A DNA stretch of 8,489 bases from Candidatus Profundicultor aquiphilus (GTDB lineage: Bacteria > Atribacterota > Atribacteria > Atribacterales > Caldatribacteriaceae). The notes below the pieces were generated by a model. It saw only the letters and a program-made list of their open reading frames with translations. It did not search any database and had not been told where the DNA came from. Positions 1 through 6,557 of this stretch are shown one piece after another; position 1 is the stretch's first letter; each line of letters starts with the position of its first letter. The position numbers were made by a program, and so were the translations under genes. The stretch spans positions 1-8,489 of the forward strand of contig JABUEZ010000078.1 in NCBI GenBank assembly GCA_013314795.1, written 5' to 3'.

Positions 1-1496
1 GTTGCCTTCTCTTTCAATCGCGCCCGCTGGATGACCCCAAAACGATGTTGCTCATCGACGATCACCAGCCCCAGGTCACTGAAAGCGACCTTCTCTTCGA
101 TGAGCGCATGTGTGCCAATAACCAGATCCACTTTTCCCGCACGGATTTCCTCAAGAAGCATTTTCTTTCCCCTGTTTGTTCCCCCCTTTAATAACTCTAC
201 CCGTACCCCCAGAGAGGCCAGAAGGTCTCTGGAACGGAAATAATGCTGTTCCGCCAGAATTTCAGTGGGAACCATAAACGCCACCTGCTTGCCAAAGCCA
301 ATTACGTGCAATGCACTGAGAAGCGCCACAATGGTTTTCCCTGAACCAACATCACCTTGAATGAGACGATTCATTACTTTACCGCTCGTAAGATCATTAA
401 CAATCTCCCCATAAACTCTCTTTTGGGCTCCCGTTAGCCCAAAAGGCAGTATCTGGAGGAACTTTTCCACAAGTGGTGCCCTTGCCGAGCACGGTTCAAC
501 CTGAATAGTGTCCATAAAAAGACGTCTCATTTTGAGGCTCAGCGCAAAAAGCAAAAACTCTTCAAAAATAAGGGCAACATGCGCTCGACTTCGACGACTA
601 TTCAATCCCTCTTCCCAAACGCTGGGACAGTGAAGTTCATGAATAGCTTCTTTTTTGGTAGGAAAACCGTGTTTTTCTCGAATCGTAACCGGCAATACTT
701 CCTCCACCAGGGACAAAAAGTTGTCCAGAGCAAAAAGAAGAATAGACCTGAGTCGTTTCGGATTTAGCCCCTCCGTAAGACTGTAGACTGGGATAATTCG
801 GTCAAATTGTACCGAACGCCCGTCACCAATTTGAAAATCAAAGTTGGCTGTTTCCCAACCCTGAGCAGAACGTTGAAAATTCCCCCACAGGATCACCGAT
901 ATTCCCTTACGCAAAACCTGGGCAAGATAATCCCGGTTAAAACAAACCAGAGTCACGGTTCCAGTGTCATCACGCACCACAATCTTCAAAAGCATGCCTT
1001 TCCGGGTATTCTGTCTCCTGTGGGCCACGACTATCCCCTGAACGGTTTCTATGGATTTCCCCGTCAGTTTCCCAATAGGTTTAATTTCACCCCGGTCCCG
1101 ATAGGTTCGAGGGAAAAAATAAAGGAGATCCTCTACAGTATGAATCCCAAGACGATTCAGCTTCTTCTCTAAAGCTGGGCCAACTCCCTTGAGGTATCGC
1201 ACTGGCTGATGAAGATCAATATGTGGCGTCTTTATAACCGGTTTTGCGGGAGAAGATACGGTTACTTTTCCGTTCACAAAATTTTCGATCCTGGAAAGCA
1301 GTTCCCGCTTTTTCGTTATTCCCAGCTCGGGATATGTTTCAAGAAGAGGCACAAACTGCAAAGCTTCTTTATCCCCCCTCTGGATTAACCAGCCCTTAAG
1401 GAAAGAGGAAAAACCGCCGATGACGGATGTATCGTCAAGTTTTTGCTTCTCCCGATTGAGAATTTTCAGAATCAGATTTTTCTGGTCTACTTCCAT
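1..1496 (-). CDS. recG: ATP-dependent DNA helicase RecG (partial, C-terminus outside window)
   Basis: RecG is a superfamily 2 DNA translocase that binds branched DNA and regresses stalled replication forks. I read 498 uninterrupted codons from an ATG at 1494-1496. An in-frame TGA two codons upstream fixes this start, and AGGAAGG lies 11 nt before it. Residues 1-95 are a mostly helical N-terminal extension, followed by VRYLKGVGP (99-107) and a DLLYFFPR stretch that opens the wedge/OB-fold DNA-binding domain. The helicase lobe follows: motif I GDVGSGKT (381-388), Ia MVPTE with AEQH (from 408), Ib GTHALIEE (from 461) and motif II DEQHRFG (from 481). Walker A near residue 381, rather than near 290 as in ordinary RecG, indicates the long Thermotoga-type form. 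The second helicase lobe and the C-terminal region lie beyond position 1. All visible catalytic motifs are intact. It is divergent from rpmB and not part of the priA-rpe block. Confidence 0.96.
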   Translation of the reverse strand, partial: MEVDQKNLILKILNREKQKLDDTSVIGGFSSFLKGWLIQRGDKEALQFVPLLETYPELGITKKRELLSRIENFVNGKVTVSSPAKPVIKTPHIDLHQPVRYLKGVGPALEKKLNRLGIHTVEDLLYFFPRTYRDRGEIKPIGKLTGKSIETVQGIVVAHRRQNTRKGMLLKIVVRDDTGTVTLVCFNRDYLAQVLRKGISVILWGNFQRSAQGWETANFDFQIGDGRSVQFDRIIPVYSLTEGLNPKRLRSILLFALDNFLSLVEEVLPVTIREKHGFPTKKEAIHELHCPSVWEEGLNSRRSRAHVALIFEEFLLFALSLKMRRLFMDTIQVEPCSARAPLVEKFLQILPFGLTGAQKRVYGEIVNDLTSGKVMNRLIQGDVGSGKTIVALLSALHVIGFGKQVAFMVPTEILAEQHYFRSRDLLASLGVRVELLKGGTNRGKKMLLEEIRAGKVDLVIGTHALIEEKVAFSDLGLVIVDEQHRFGVIQRARLKEKA

Positions 1497-1548
1497 GGTT
1501 CATCAGCCCTTCCTATTTTAGCGATAACCCAAAAGACAAACAAGAAAC

Positions 1549-1562
1549 TCCGTTTCAACGGA
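1549..1562. repeat. Small hyphenated palindrome in the recG-rpmB spacer
   Basis: The sequence TCCGTT-TC-AACGGA has perfect 6-bp arms and a 2-nt centre. It lies between the divergent recG and rpmB starts, about 15 nt upstream of the putative rpmB -35 element. It could be an operator half-site pair or chance. It has no T-tract and is too short for a convincing terminator. The rest of the spacer (1497-1643) shows only the rpmB promoter and ribosome binding sites. Confidence 0.3.
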
Positions 1563-1576
1563 TTCCAACAAAAGGC

Positions 1577-1605
1577 TTGCAGTCCACCTTAAAAACTGTT
1601 ATATT
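1577..1605 (+). promoter_or_regulatory. Putative sigma-70 type promoter of rpmB
   Basis: TTGCAG (1577-1582) is separated by exactly 17 nt from TATATT (1600-1605). TGT directly precedes the -10, giving an extended -10 (TGn) element. The -35 matches TTGACA at only 3 of 6 positions; the -10 matches TATAAT at 5 of 6. Transcription would start near 1612, leaving a leader of about 30 nt that carries the AGGTGA ribosome binding site. No alternative promoter of similar quality was seen upstream of rpmB. Confidence 0.6.
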
Positions 1606-1632
1606 TTCATCGCTATTGCAAAATGCTCAAGA

Positions 1633-1638
1633 AGGTGA
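1633..1638 (+). promoter_or_regulatory. Ribosome binding site deciding the rpmB start
   Basis: AGGTGA lies 5 nt before the ATG at 1644. An in-frame ATG at 1623 would put this site inside the coding region and add seven residues absent from L28 proteins, so 1644 is the better start. Confidence 0.75.
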
Positions 1639-1643
1639 GAAAG

Positions 1644-1829
1644 ATGGCTAAATGCGAAATCTGTGGTAAAACGGTGGTTTTTGGACACAAAATCAGTCAT
1701 TCCCACAAAGTCAGCCAGCGAATCTGGCGTCCCAACATCCAAAAGGTAAAGACTCTGGTTAACGGCAGAGTGGAAAGAATTTCAGTGTGCACCTCCTGTC
1801 TCAAGGCAGGAAAGGTGAAAAAGGCATAA
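1644..1829 (+). CDS. rpmB: 50S ribosomal protein L28 (bL28), zinc-ribbon form
   Basis: bL28 is a small structural protein of the large ribosomal subunit. The 61-residue product begins MAKCEICGK and contains the family-typical SHSHKVSQRIWRPNIQ segment (18-33). The region around 47-56 is the VCTSC turn and basic end. Cys4, Cys7, Cys49 and Cys52 form two CxxC pairs, so this is the zinc-binding (C+) version. The start at 1644 is supported by AGGTGA 5 nt upstream and by the usual MAK/C beginning of the family. The gene stands alone on the plus strand with its own promoter, is divergent from recG and convergent with rpe. The hairpin at 1828-1859 begins within its stop codon. Confidence 0.97.
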   Translation: MAKCEICGKTVVFGHKISHSHKVSQRIWRPNIQKVKTLVNGRVERISVCTSCLKAGKVKKA

Positions 1830-1859
1830 GACACCCCGCCCACTCAAGCGGGGTGTCTT
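1828..1859. terminator. Hairpin terminator shared by convergent rpmB and rpe
   Basis: AAGACACCCCGC (1828-1839) pairs perfectly with GCGGGGTGTCTT (1848-1859) around an 8-nt loop, giving a 12-bp GC-rich stem. It fills the 33-nt gap between the rpmB and rpe stop codons; its first two bases belong to the rpmB TAA. Read on the minus strand, a run of five T follows five bases after the stem (1822-1818). Read on the plus strand there is no T-run. It is therefore a better intrinsic terminator for the minus-strand operon, and for rpmB it may act mainly as a 3'-end stabilising hairpin. Confidence 0.8.
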
Positions 1860-1862
1860 CCC

Positions 1863-2528
1863 TCAAAAAACCTGGATCATTTCTGAAAGCCGTCTAACTC
1901 TTTCTTTGATTTCCTCTTTATGAGAAAAAATTAAAGACCCGGCGACAATGATAGAGGCCCCCTGAGAAGCCAGAAAAGCAATGTTTTTCTCATTTACACC
2001 TCCATCAATCTCGATATCGGTGGAAAGACCTTTTTCCCGAATCTTCCGTCTCAGAACGGCAATTTTTTTCTCCATACCGGCAAGAAACTTCTGTCCTCCA
2101 AATCCTGGGTTCACGGTGAGCAGAAGAACAAAGGCAAGCCTTTCCAGAACATGATCGATCATCTCAAGAGGCGTTCCTGGACAGAGCGCCACACCGGGTT
2201 TCAATGCTCGGTTCTCGATTTCGTGAATGACCGCATCAAAATCCTGCACCGCTTCGACATGAAAACTGAGCATGTCAGCTCCAGCCTGAGCAAAATCCCC
2301 GATATAAGAACGAGGATTGGAAATCATGAGATGAACATCGAGAATAGCTTCGGGAAGGATTTTGCGAACAGCCTCAACCATCAGGGGACCAAAGGTCAGG
2401 TTGGGAACAAAATGCCCATCCATCACATCGATGTGAATAATCTCTGCTCCCCCCTCTCTTGCCAGAAGGAGCTCTTCCCGAAGACGAGAAAAATCGCAGG
2501 ATAGAATTGAAGGTGCCAGCTTCGCCAT
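1863..2528 (-). CDS. rpe: Ribulose-phosphate 3-epimerase
   Basis: Rpe interconverts D-ribulose 5-phosphate and D-xylulose 5-phosphate in the cytoplasmic pentose phosphate pathway. The 221-residue product is full length for this TIM-barrel family. It shows SILSCDF (7-13), HIDVMDGHFVPN (32-43), DVHLMI (64-69), HVE (90-92), VNPGFGGQ (139-146) and EIDGGV (173-178). The metal ligands expected for the family, His32, Asp34, His66 and Asp175, are all present; Asp34 and Asp175 are the acid/base pair. A small oddity is Cys116 in ALCPGTP, where Asn is usual. AAGGGAG lies 6 nt before the ATG. It is the last gene of the minus-strand block, 17 nt after the PASTA gene, and ends 3 nt from the terminator stem. 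Confidence 0.97.
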   Translation of the reverse strand: MAKLAPSILSCDFSRLREELLLAREGGAEIIHIDVMDGHFVPNLTFGPLMVEAVRKILPEAILDVHLMISNPRSYIGDFAQAGADMLSFHVEAVQDFDAVIHEIENRALKPGVALCPGTPLEMIDHVLERLAFVLLLTVNPGFGGQKFLAGMEKKIAVLRRKIREKGLSTDIEIDGGVNEKNIAFLASQGASIIVAGSLIFSHKEEIKERVRRLSEMIQVF

Positions 2529-2545
2529 CTTTTTCTCCCTTCGTA

Positions 2546-3607
2546 TTATTCCAAGGCTTTTTCCCAGTAATAGTACCCGTTGAGGAAAATAACCACTTTG
2601 CCCTTACCCTTCGTCGGCGCAGAAAACTCCACCAGTTCCCCTCCCTGATGCGTTTTCTCGTAGAGAACTCTTTCCCCCAGTTCATCACTGGCCACAACTT
2701 TAACCTCAATAGGAACTCGAGAATCGGGCAACACAAAGCGTAAACTCAACTCTTTCGTCCCGGAAGCAATTTGAGAACTGGTTGACTCTTGAGCACGCTT
2801 ACTGACCCATAAGTTGATACTTTGCCCCGCTTCAACTTCTTCTCCAGGCAAAGGATTTTGGTCAACAATAATCCCTGCCCGTCGTTCTCCGGCCGGTACT
2901 TCCTCCACCGTACCGACGCTCAGTCCCTCCTGCGCCAGAAGTATTTTTGCTTCTTCAAACCTCAGTCCAACCAGGTCAGGGACTTTCACCACCGCCTGCT
3001 CTCCCAGGATTTCGCTCCCTTTACTGACCAGGAGATTCACTTTTTCTCCCTGAGAAACTTTACTTTGTGGAGGCGGATTTTGAGAAATCACATATCCACG
3101 GGGAATACGGTCATGAGTTGCCTCAACCACCCTTCCCAGTTGAAGACCACTCTCACGCAAGATTGTCTCAACTTCCTCCAGCTTCTTTTCTCTCAGATCA
3201 GGAACCACAGATACACCACTCGAAGAAACTCCACCCTGAGCAACTGCAGTCCCTCCCCCATTAACGACTACCCAAACCCGGCTACCCTTTTTCACCTTAC
3301 TCCCCGGTTGGGGGTCCTGACTTAACACCAAATTCAACGGTGATTGAGGATCATATTCCAACTTTTTCACTTCCACCTGTAAACCCAGCCGGGCCGAGTT
3401 ATTAATCACTTCGATCAAGTTCTGATTTCGAAAGTCTGGGAGCGTGACTGTTCCCCCCTCCAGGTACCACTGAAAGAAAACCAGGCTCAAATAGCCACTC
3501 AAAGATAACCCCAGGGCAAAAAGGAAAATATACGCAACCCCCCTGGCAAAGGAAGACAAACCATTGACATTTTTCACATTTTTCTGATTTTTTATTTTTT
3601 CTTCCAT
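2546..3607 (-). CDS. Membrane-anchored triple-PASTA-domain protein without a kinase domain
   Basis: The product has 353 residues. It has a short basic N-terminal tail (1-21), one transmembrane helix (about 22-46, inferred N-in/C-out) and three PASTA repeats at about 53-116, 132-197 and 206-271. Each repeat begins with a PDF/PDL turn and contains the SQDPQPG, SQNPPPQ or DQNPLPG signature. A beta-rich tail (285-353) ends GYYYWEKALE. PASTA domains bind peptidoglycan muropeptides or lipid II in PrkC/PknB kinases and class B penicillin-binding proteins. The repeats plus the C-terminal beta domain resemble the extracellular half of a clostridial PrkC, but no kinase or transpeptidase motif is present. 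Its first 16 nt overlap the end of rsmB and no Shine-Dalgarno is visible, so translation is probably coupled to rsmB termination. GTG at codon 11 is a weaker alternative start. Role inferred: cell-wall sensing or binding. Confidence 0.9.
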   Translation of the reverse strand: MEEKIKNQKNVKNVNGLSSFARGVAYIFLFALGLSLSGYLSLVFFQWYLEGGTVTLPDFRNQNLIEVINNSARLGLQVEVKKLEYDPQSPLNLVLSQDPQPGSKVKKGSRVWVVVNGGGTAVAQGGVSSSGVSVVPDLREKKLEEVETILRESGLQLGRVVEATHDRIPRGYVISQNPPPQSKVSQGEKVNLLVSKGSEILGEQAVVKVPDLVGLRFEEAKILLAQEGLSVGTVEEVPAGERRAGIIVDQNPLPGEEVEAGQSINLWVSKRAQESTSSQIASGTKELSLRFVLPDSRVPIEVKVVASDELGERVLYEKTHQGGELVEFSAPTKGKGKVVIFLNGYYYWEKALE

Positions 3608-4926
3608 ACCATTACAAAAAACCCATCGTTTCTTAACCGGTGAGGGAGGATAAATACACCCCCATCCCGAGTGCGATTAAGGAAGGGGAGTACTTTACCG
3701 GGTGCGGTCATCTCTTGCCCAACAACCCTTTCAAACCTGCCCCCTGTTTGCGCTTCAAATTTTCTCACCACTTCTTCTGTTTCTTCCACGCTCAGAGTAC
3801 AGACACAATACAATATTATACCTTCTCTTTTTACCAAACGAGAGGCCGACAACAACAAATGAAGTTGCTTTTCAGCCAGTGCTTTCACCGTATCCTGACT
3901 GATCCGTTCTAAAATTTCAGGGTGCCTGCGCAGCGTCCCCAACCCGGAACAGGGAGCATCGAGAAAAACCCGATCCGCACTCCCCAAAAACTCTTCAGGT
4001 GGCCTTAAAATATCCACCACTGCCGGAATAATACTCTTTATCCCCATACAGGATATGAAATGCTCTAACGTCTCAATCTTTTTGGGGTTCTGATCCCAGG
4101 CCAGGATCTCACCCCTATCCCCCATCAGTTGAGCAAAAGCAGTTGATTTACCCCCTACCCCACAACACAGGTCAATCACTCTTTCTCCTGGAGAGGGACT
4201 AAAGAGAACGGTCACCATCTGTGACCCTACGTCCTGGGGATAGAAAAACCCCTCCTTCCATTCCGGAAGGGCAAACAATTCCGAGGCATCTCCCTGTACC
4301 CGGAGAGTGAAAGGGAGATCCGAAATTTCTTCAACCAGCATGCCGTAACTTTCAAATCTCGCCCGAAGTTCCGCTTTTCCAACACGGAGCGTGTTCACCC
4401 GAATATAGGTCTCCGGAGGAAGCATTAAAGAACGTTTGATATCTTCTCTGTCATCCGGAAAAAGGGCTTCCCACTCCTTCTCTATCCACTCCGGAAGCAC
4501 CATACTCCATCCCAAAGCCCTTTTTCGGTAACTATGAACGGCTTCTCCTGCTTTTCTCAGAACAGCGTTCACCAGGGAAACAAATCCCTTATCTTGCAGA
4601 ATCTTGGTTACTTCTACCCACTCATGAACCGTAGCAAAAACAGGGATCCCCGAATGAAAAATCATTTGAAACAGGGCCAACCGCAGAAGATTCTGAATCG
4701 ACAGAGGAAGCTTTTCCCATTTTGATAGGTAAAAACGGAGAATCCCTTCGAGGTGAATTCTGGTTTTAACCGTTCCCCGGATTAAACTTACCAGAAGACC
4801 CCTCTCCCGAGGGGAGTAAGAATATTTGGCAAAGAATTTATTGTACCCCTCTTCCAGAAAATCGATCTTCCCCTGATAAAACTGGTTCAGGATTAAAACA
4901 GCGTCAAGGCGATACCGGTCTCTCAA
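3592..4926 (-). CDS. rsmB: 16S rRNA (cytosine(967)-C(5))-methyltransferase RsmB
   Basis: RsmB makes m5C967 in 16S rRNA using S-adenosylmethionine. The 444-residue product has an N-terminal NusB-like RNA-binding domain (about 5-130) and a C-terminal Rossmann methyltransferase domain. It shows YPQDVGSQ (229-236), SAM motif I DLCCGVGGK (252-260), motif IV DAPCSGLG (323-330) with Cys326, and motif VI CTLSVEE (376-382) with catalytic Cys376. The two-cysteine arrangement is that of the family. Motif I departs from the usual DLCAAPGGK. The start is TTG at 4924-4926: the codon just before it in frame is TGA, and GGGAG lies 8 nt upstream. The start overlaps the stop of the peptidase gene by 2 nt, indicating coupled translation. 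NusB-only and other m5C RNA methyltransferases are less likely because both domains are present. Confidence 0.95.
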   Translation of the reverse strand: MRDRYRLDAVLILNQFYQGKIDFLEEGYNKFFAKYSYSPRERGLLVSLIRGTVKTRIHLEGILRFYLSKWEKLPLSIQNLLRLALFQMIFHSGIPVFATVHEWVEVTKILQDKGFVSLVNAVLRKAGEAVHSYRKRALGWSMVLPEWIEKEWEALFPDDREDIKRSLMLPPETYIRVNTLRVGKAELRARFESYGMLVEEISDLPFTLRVQGDASELFALPEWKEGFFYPQDVGSQMVTVLFSPSPGERVIDLCCGVGGKSTAFAQLMGDRGEILAWDQNPKKIETLEHFISCMGIKSIIPAVVDILRPPEEFLGSADRVFLDAPCSGLGTLRRHPEILERISQDTVKALAEKQLHLLLSASRLVKREGIILYCVCTLSVEETEEVVRKFEAQTGGRFERVVGQEMTAPGKVLPFLNRTRDGGVFILPHRLRNDGFFVMVWKKK

Positions 4927-5606
4927 TCACGACTCTCCCGGAGCAAAAAGAGCCGGAGTAACTGCAAAGCTGCTACCGCCGTAGCCGCAACATAGGTAAG
5001 TGCTGCAGCGTTGAGCATTTTCTGCGCCAGTGGTTTTTCGTCCAAACCCAGAAGGCCCGTTCGTTCCAGCAGAATCATTGCCTTCCGGCTGGCATCATAC
5101 TCCACCGGTAACGTTACAAGTTGAAAAAGCACTGCTAAACTGAAAAAAATAATCCCCAGATCCATGAGAGGGCGAATGGCAAAGATCAATCCGATAAAAA
5201 AGAGCGGCAAGGCCAACTGAGAACCAAAACCAGCTACAGGAACCAGGGCAGAACGGAAGGCAAAAAAGGAATACCCTTCCTTCTTTTGCATCACATGTCC
5301 AATTTCATGCGCCACAATTCCATAGTCAGCAATCGAAGCCCCTCGCGCCACCGAAGAGGACAAACGAAGCACACCTCTCCCAGGATCATAGTGATCGGTC
5401 AGAGAACCGGGGATTTCTTCCACTTTCATGTGCAAACCCAAAGTGTCCAGCAATCTCTGGGCCACCTGCCATCCGGAGAGACCAGCCTGAGCTTTTTTTC
5501 GAGCCAGGAGCGCATAGGTATTGGTCACTCTGCCCTGGGCATAAAGAGCCAGAATAAGGGCCGGAATAAGTAATAAAAAGGTATAATCAAAGGGAAGGAA
5601 AAACAT
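4923..5606 (-). CDS. YugP-family membrane zinc metallopeptidase
   Basis: The product (227 residues) belongs to the neutral zinc metallopeptidase family typified by Bacillus YugP. It has an N-terminal transmembrane helix (about 7-24) and the family signature LTDHYDP (69-75) followed by LRLS. The zinc motif VAHEIGHVMQ gives His100, Glu101 and His104. Hydrophobic segments lie at about 118-143, 148-167 and 200-222. VEYDAS (168-173) contains Glu169, the likely third zinc ligand. All expected residues are intact. The substrate is unknown; the architecture suggests cleavage at or near the inner face of the membrane. A near-perfect ribosome binding site precedes the ATG. It lies 14 nt after fmt and overlaps the rsmB start, so it is co-transcribed with translation genes, a neighbourhood I recall from Clostridia. 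HtpX is an alternative HExxH membrane peptidase, but the DHYDP and EYDAS motifs favour YugP. Confidence 0.92.
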   Translation of the reverse strand: MFFLPFDYTFLLLIPALILALYAQGRVTNTYALLARKKAQAGLSGWQVAQRLLDTLGLHMKVEEIPGSLTDHYDPGRGVLRLSSSVARGASIADYGIVAHEIGHVMQKKEGYSFFAFRSALVPVAGFGSQLALPLFFIGLIFAIRPLMDLGIIFFSLAVLFQLVTLPVEYDASRKAMILLERTGLLGLDEKPLAQKMLNAAALTYVAATAVAALQLLRLFLLRESRD

Positions 5607-5612
5607 TGCTCT

Positions 5613-5621
5613 TCACCTCCT
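5613..5621 (-). promoter_or_regulatory. Very strong ribosome binding site of the zinc peptidase gene
   Basis: AGGAGGTGA on the minus strand is a full match to the anti-Shine-Dalgarno and stands 6 nt before the ATG at 5604-5606. Its first base is the last base of the fmt TGA stop, so fmt termination and peptidase initiation happen at the same spot. It is the strongest ribosome binding site in the window, which suggests the peptidase is translated more than its neighbours. Confidence 0.8.
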
Positions 5622-6556
5622 CACTGAAACTGATCCCCAATTCTCGGTCGATATCCACAATAAAAATCCCAGAACGACATGGGTTTTCGGCCCTCGATCT
5701 GAAGGGTACGAATACCCACCACACCTTCTCCTGCCTGAACCATGATACCCTTTTCCCTCTCTATATTCACTATCGTACCGGGAGGAAGAGAGTTCCCCTC
5801 CTGACTGGTAAGGAATCCTTCCAAGATTTTTACTCTTTTCCCCTGAAAGAATGTATACGCCCCTGGAGAAAGAGAAAAGGCACGTATCTGGTTTACAATA
5901 ATTCTTGCTTCTTTTTCCCAGGAAATCTTTGCCATCTCTTTCTTGATCATTGGGGCATAGGAGACCTCGCCCTCCTGAGGAAAGGGCGTAACAGCTCCCT
6001 TTGCCCAGAGAGGAAGAATCTCTCGAACCATGTTTCCCCCCAAAATACCCAGCTTATAGAGCAAAGAAGAGTAGGTATCGGATTCTTCGATCTGGATCCT
6101 CCTCTGTGCCAGCAGAGGGCCAGTATCAATCCCCTCATCCATAAGCATTAAACTGACCCCGCTCTCCTTCTCCCCCGCAAGCAAAGTCCATCGAACAGGG
6201 TCAGCACCACGATAGGAAGGCAAAAGTGAAGCATGCACATTCACACATCCCAGAGGAGGAAGAGAAAGAAGCTCACGTTTTAAAATCTGTCCGTAGGCTG
6301 CCACCACGATAATATCTGGAAGAAGCTCCCGAAGAGACTGAACAAAATTCGGGTCATTGACTCGAAGAGGTTCCATAACCGGAATTCCCCACTCCTTTGC
6401 CTTGATACAGACCGGAGAAGGCGTAAGCTTTTGGCCTCTTCCAGCTTTGCAGGCCGGTTTGGTGATAACTGCCTGGATGGCAAAATCGTCTCTTTTTACC
6501 ATTTCTTCGAGAATCAAAACTGCAAAAGGTGAGGTACCCATAAAAACAACCTTCAT
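5621..6556 (-). CDS. fmt: Methionyl-tRNA formyltransferase
   Basis: Fmt transfers a formyl group from 10-formyltetrahydrofolate to Met-tRNA(fMet), preparing it for translation initiation. The 311-residue product has full family length. It begins MKVVFMGTSPFAV, has the tRNA-contacting loop AGRGQKLTPSPV (38-49), AAYGQIL (86-92) and NVHASLLPSYRG (106-117), and DEGIDTGP (140-147). The catalytic triad Asn106, His108 and Asp144 matches E. coli Asn108, His110 and Asp146. The C-terminal OB-like tRNA-binding domain starts near 205, after YAPMIKKE. I chose the ATG at 6554-6556 rather than a TTG 24 nt upstream: GGTGAG stands 4 nt before it and the protein then starts like its homologues. Its start is 1 nt from the def stop. 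Asp119 in RGADPVRW replaces the alanine usual in RGAAPI, close to the active site. Confidence 0.96.
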   Translation of the reverse strand: MKVVFMGTSPFAVLILEEMVKRDDFAIQAVITKPACKAGRGQKLTPSPVCIKAKEWGIPVMEPLRVNDPNFVQSLRELLPDIIVVAAYGQILKRELLSLPPLGCVNVHASLLPSYRGADPVRWTLLAGEKESGVSLMLMDEGIDTGPLLAQRRIQIEESDTYSSLLYKLGILGGNMVREILPLWAKGAVTPFPQEGEVSYAPMIKKEMAKISWEKEARIIVNQIRAFSLSPGAYTFFQGKRVKILEGFLTSQEGNSLPPGTIVNIEREKGIMVQAGEGVVGIRTLQIEGRKPMSFWDFYCGYRPRIGDQFQ

Positions 6557-6557
6557 G

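Noticed and set aside
807..1172. Plus-strand open frame of about 121 codons opposite recG.
   Set aside because: The minus-strand recG frame is continuous here with OB-fold wedge sequence; the antisense frame shows no domain.
1515..1543. Possible recG promoter on the minus strand, TTGTTT-17-TAAAAT.
   Set aside because: The -10 directly abuts the recG ribosome binding site, so transcription would start inside or after AGGAAGG and lose it. The -35 matches only half of the consensus. recG probably has a promoter in this spacer, but I cannot place it.
2374..2736. Minus-strand frame of about 120 codons spanning the rpe/PASTA junction.
   Set aside because: It overlaps two recognised genes in a different frame and encodes nothing recognisable.
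2822..3325. Plus-strand open frame of about 167 codons opposite the PASTA gene.
   Set aside because: It is antisense to clear PASTA repeats and has no family motif, no convincing ribosome binding site and no support from gene context.
5606..6151. Plus-strand open frame of about 180 codons opposite fmt.
   Set aside because: It lies fully antisense to a well-supported gene, has no recognisable domain and has the low-complexity composition of a shadow frame.
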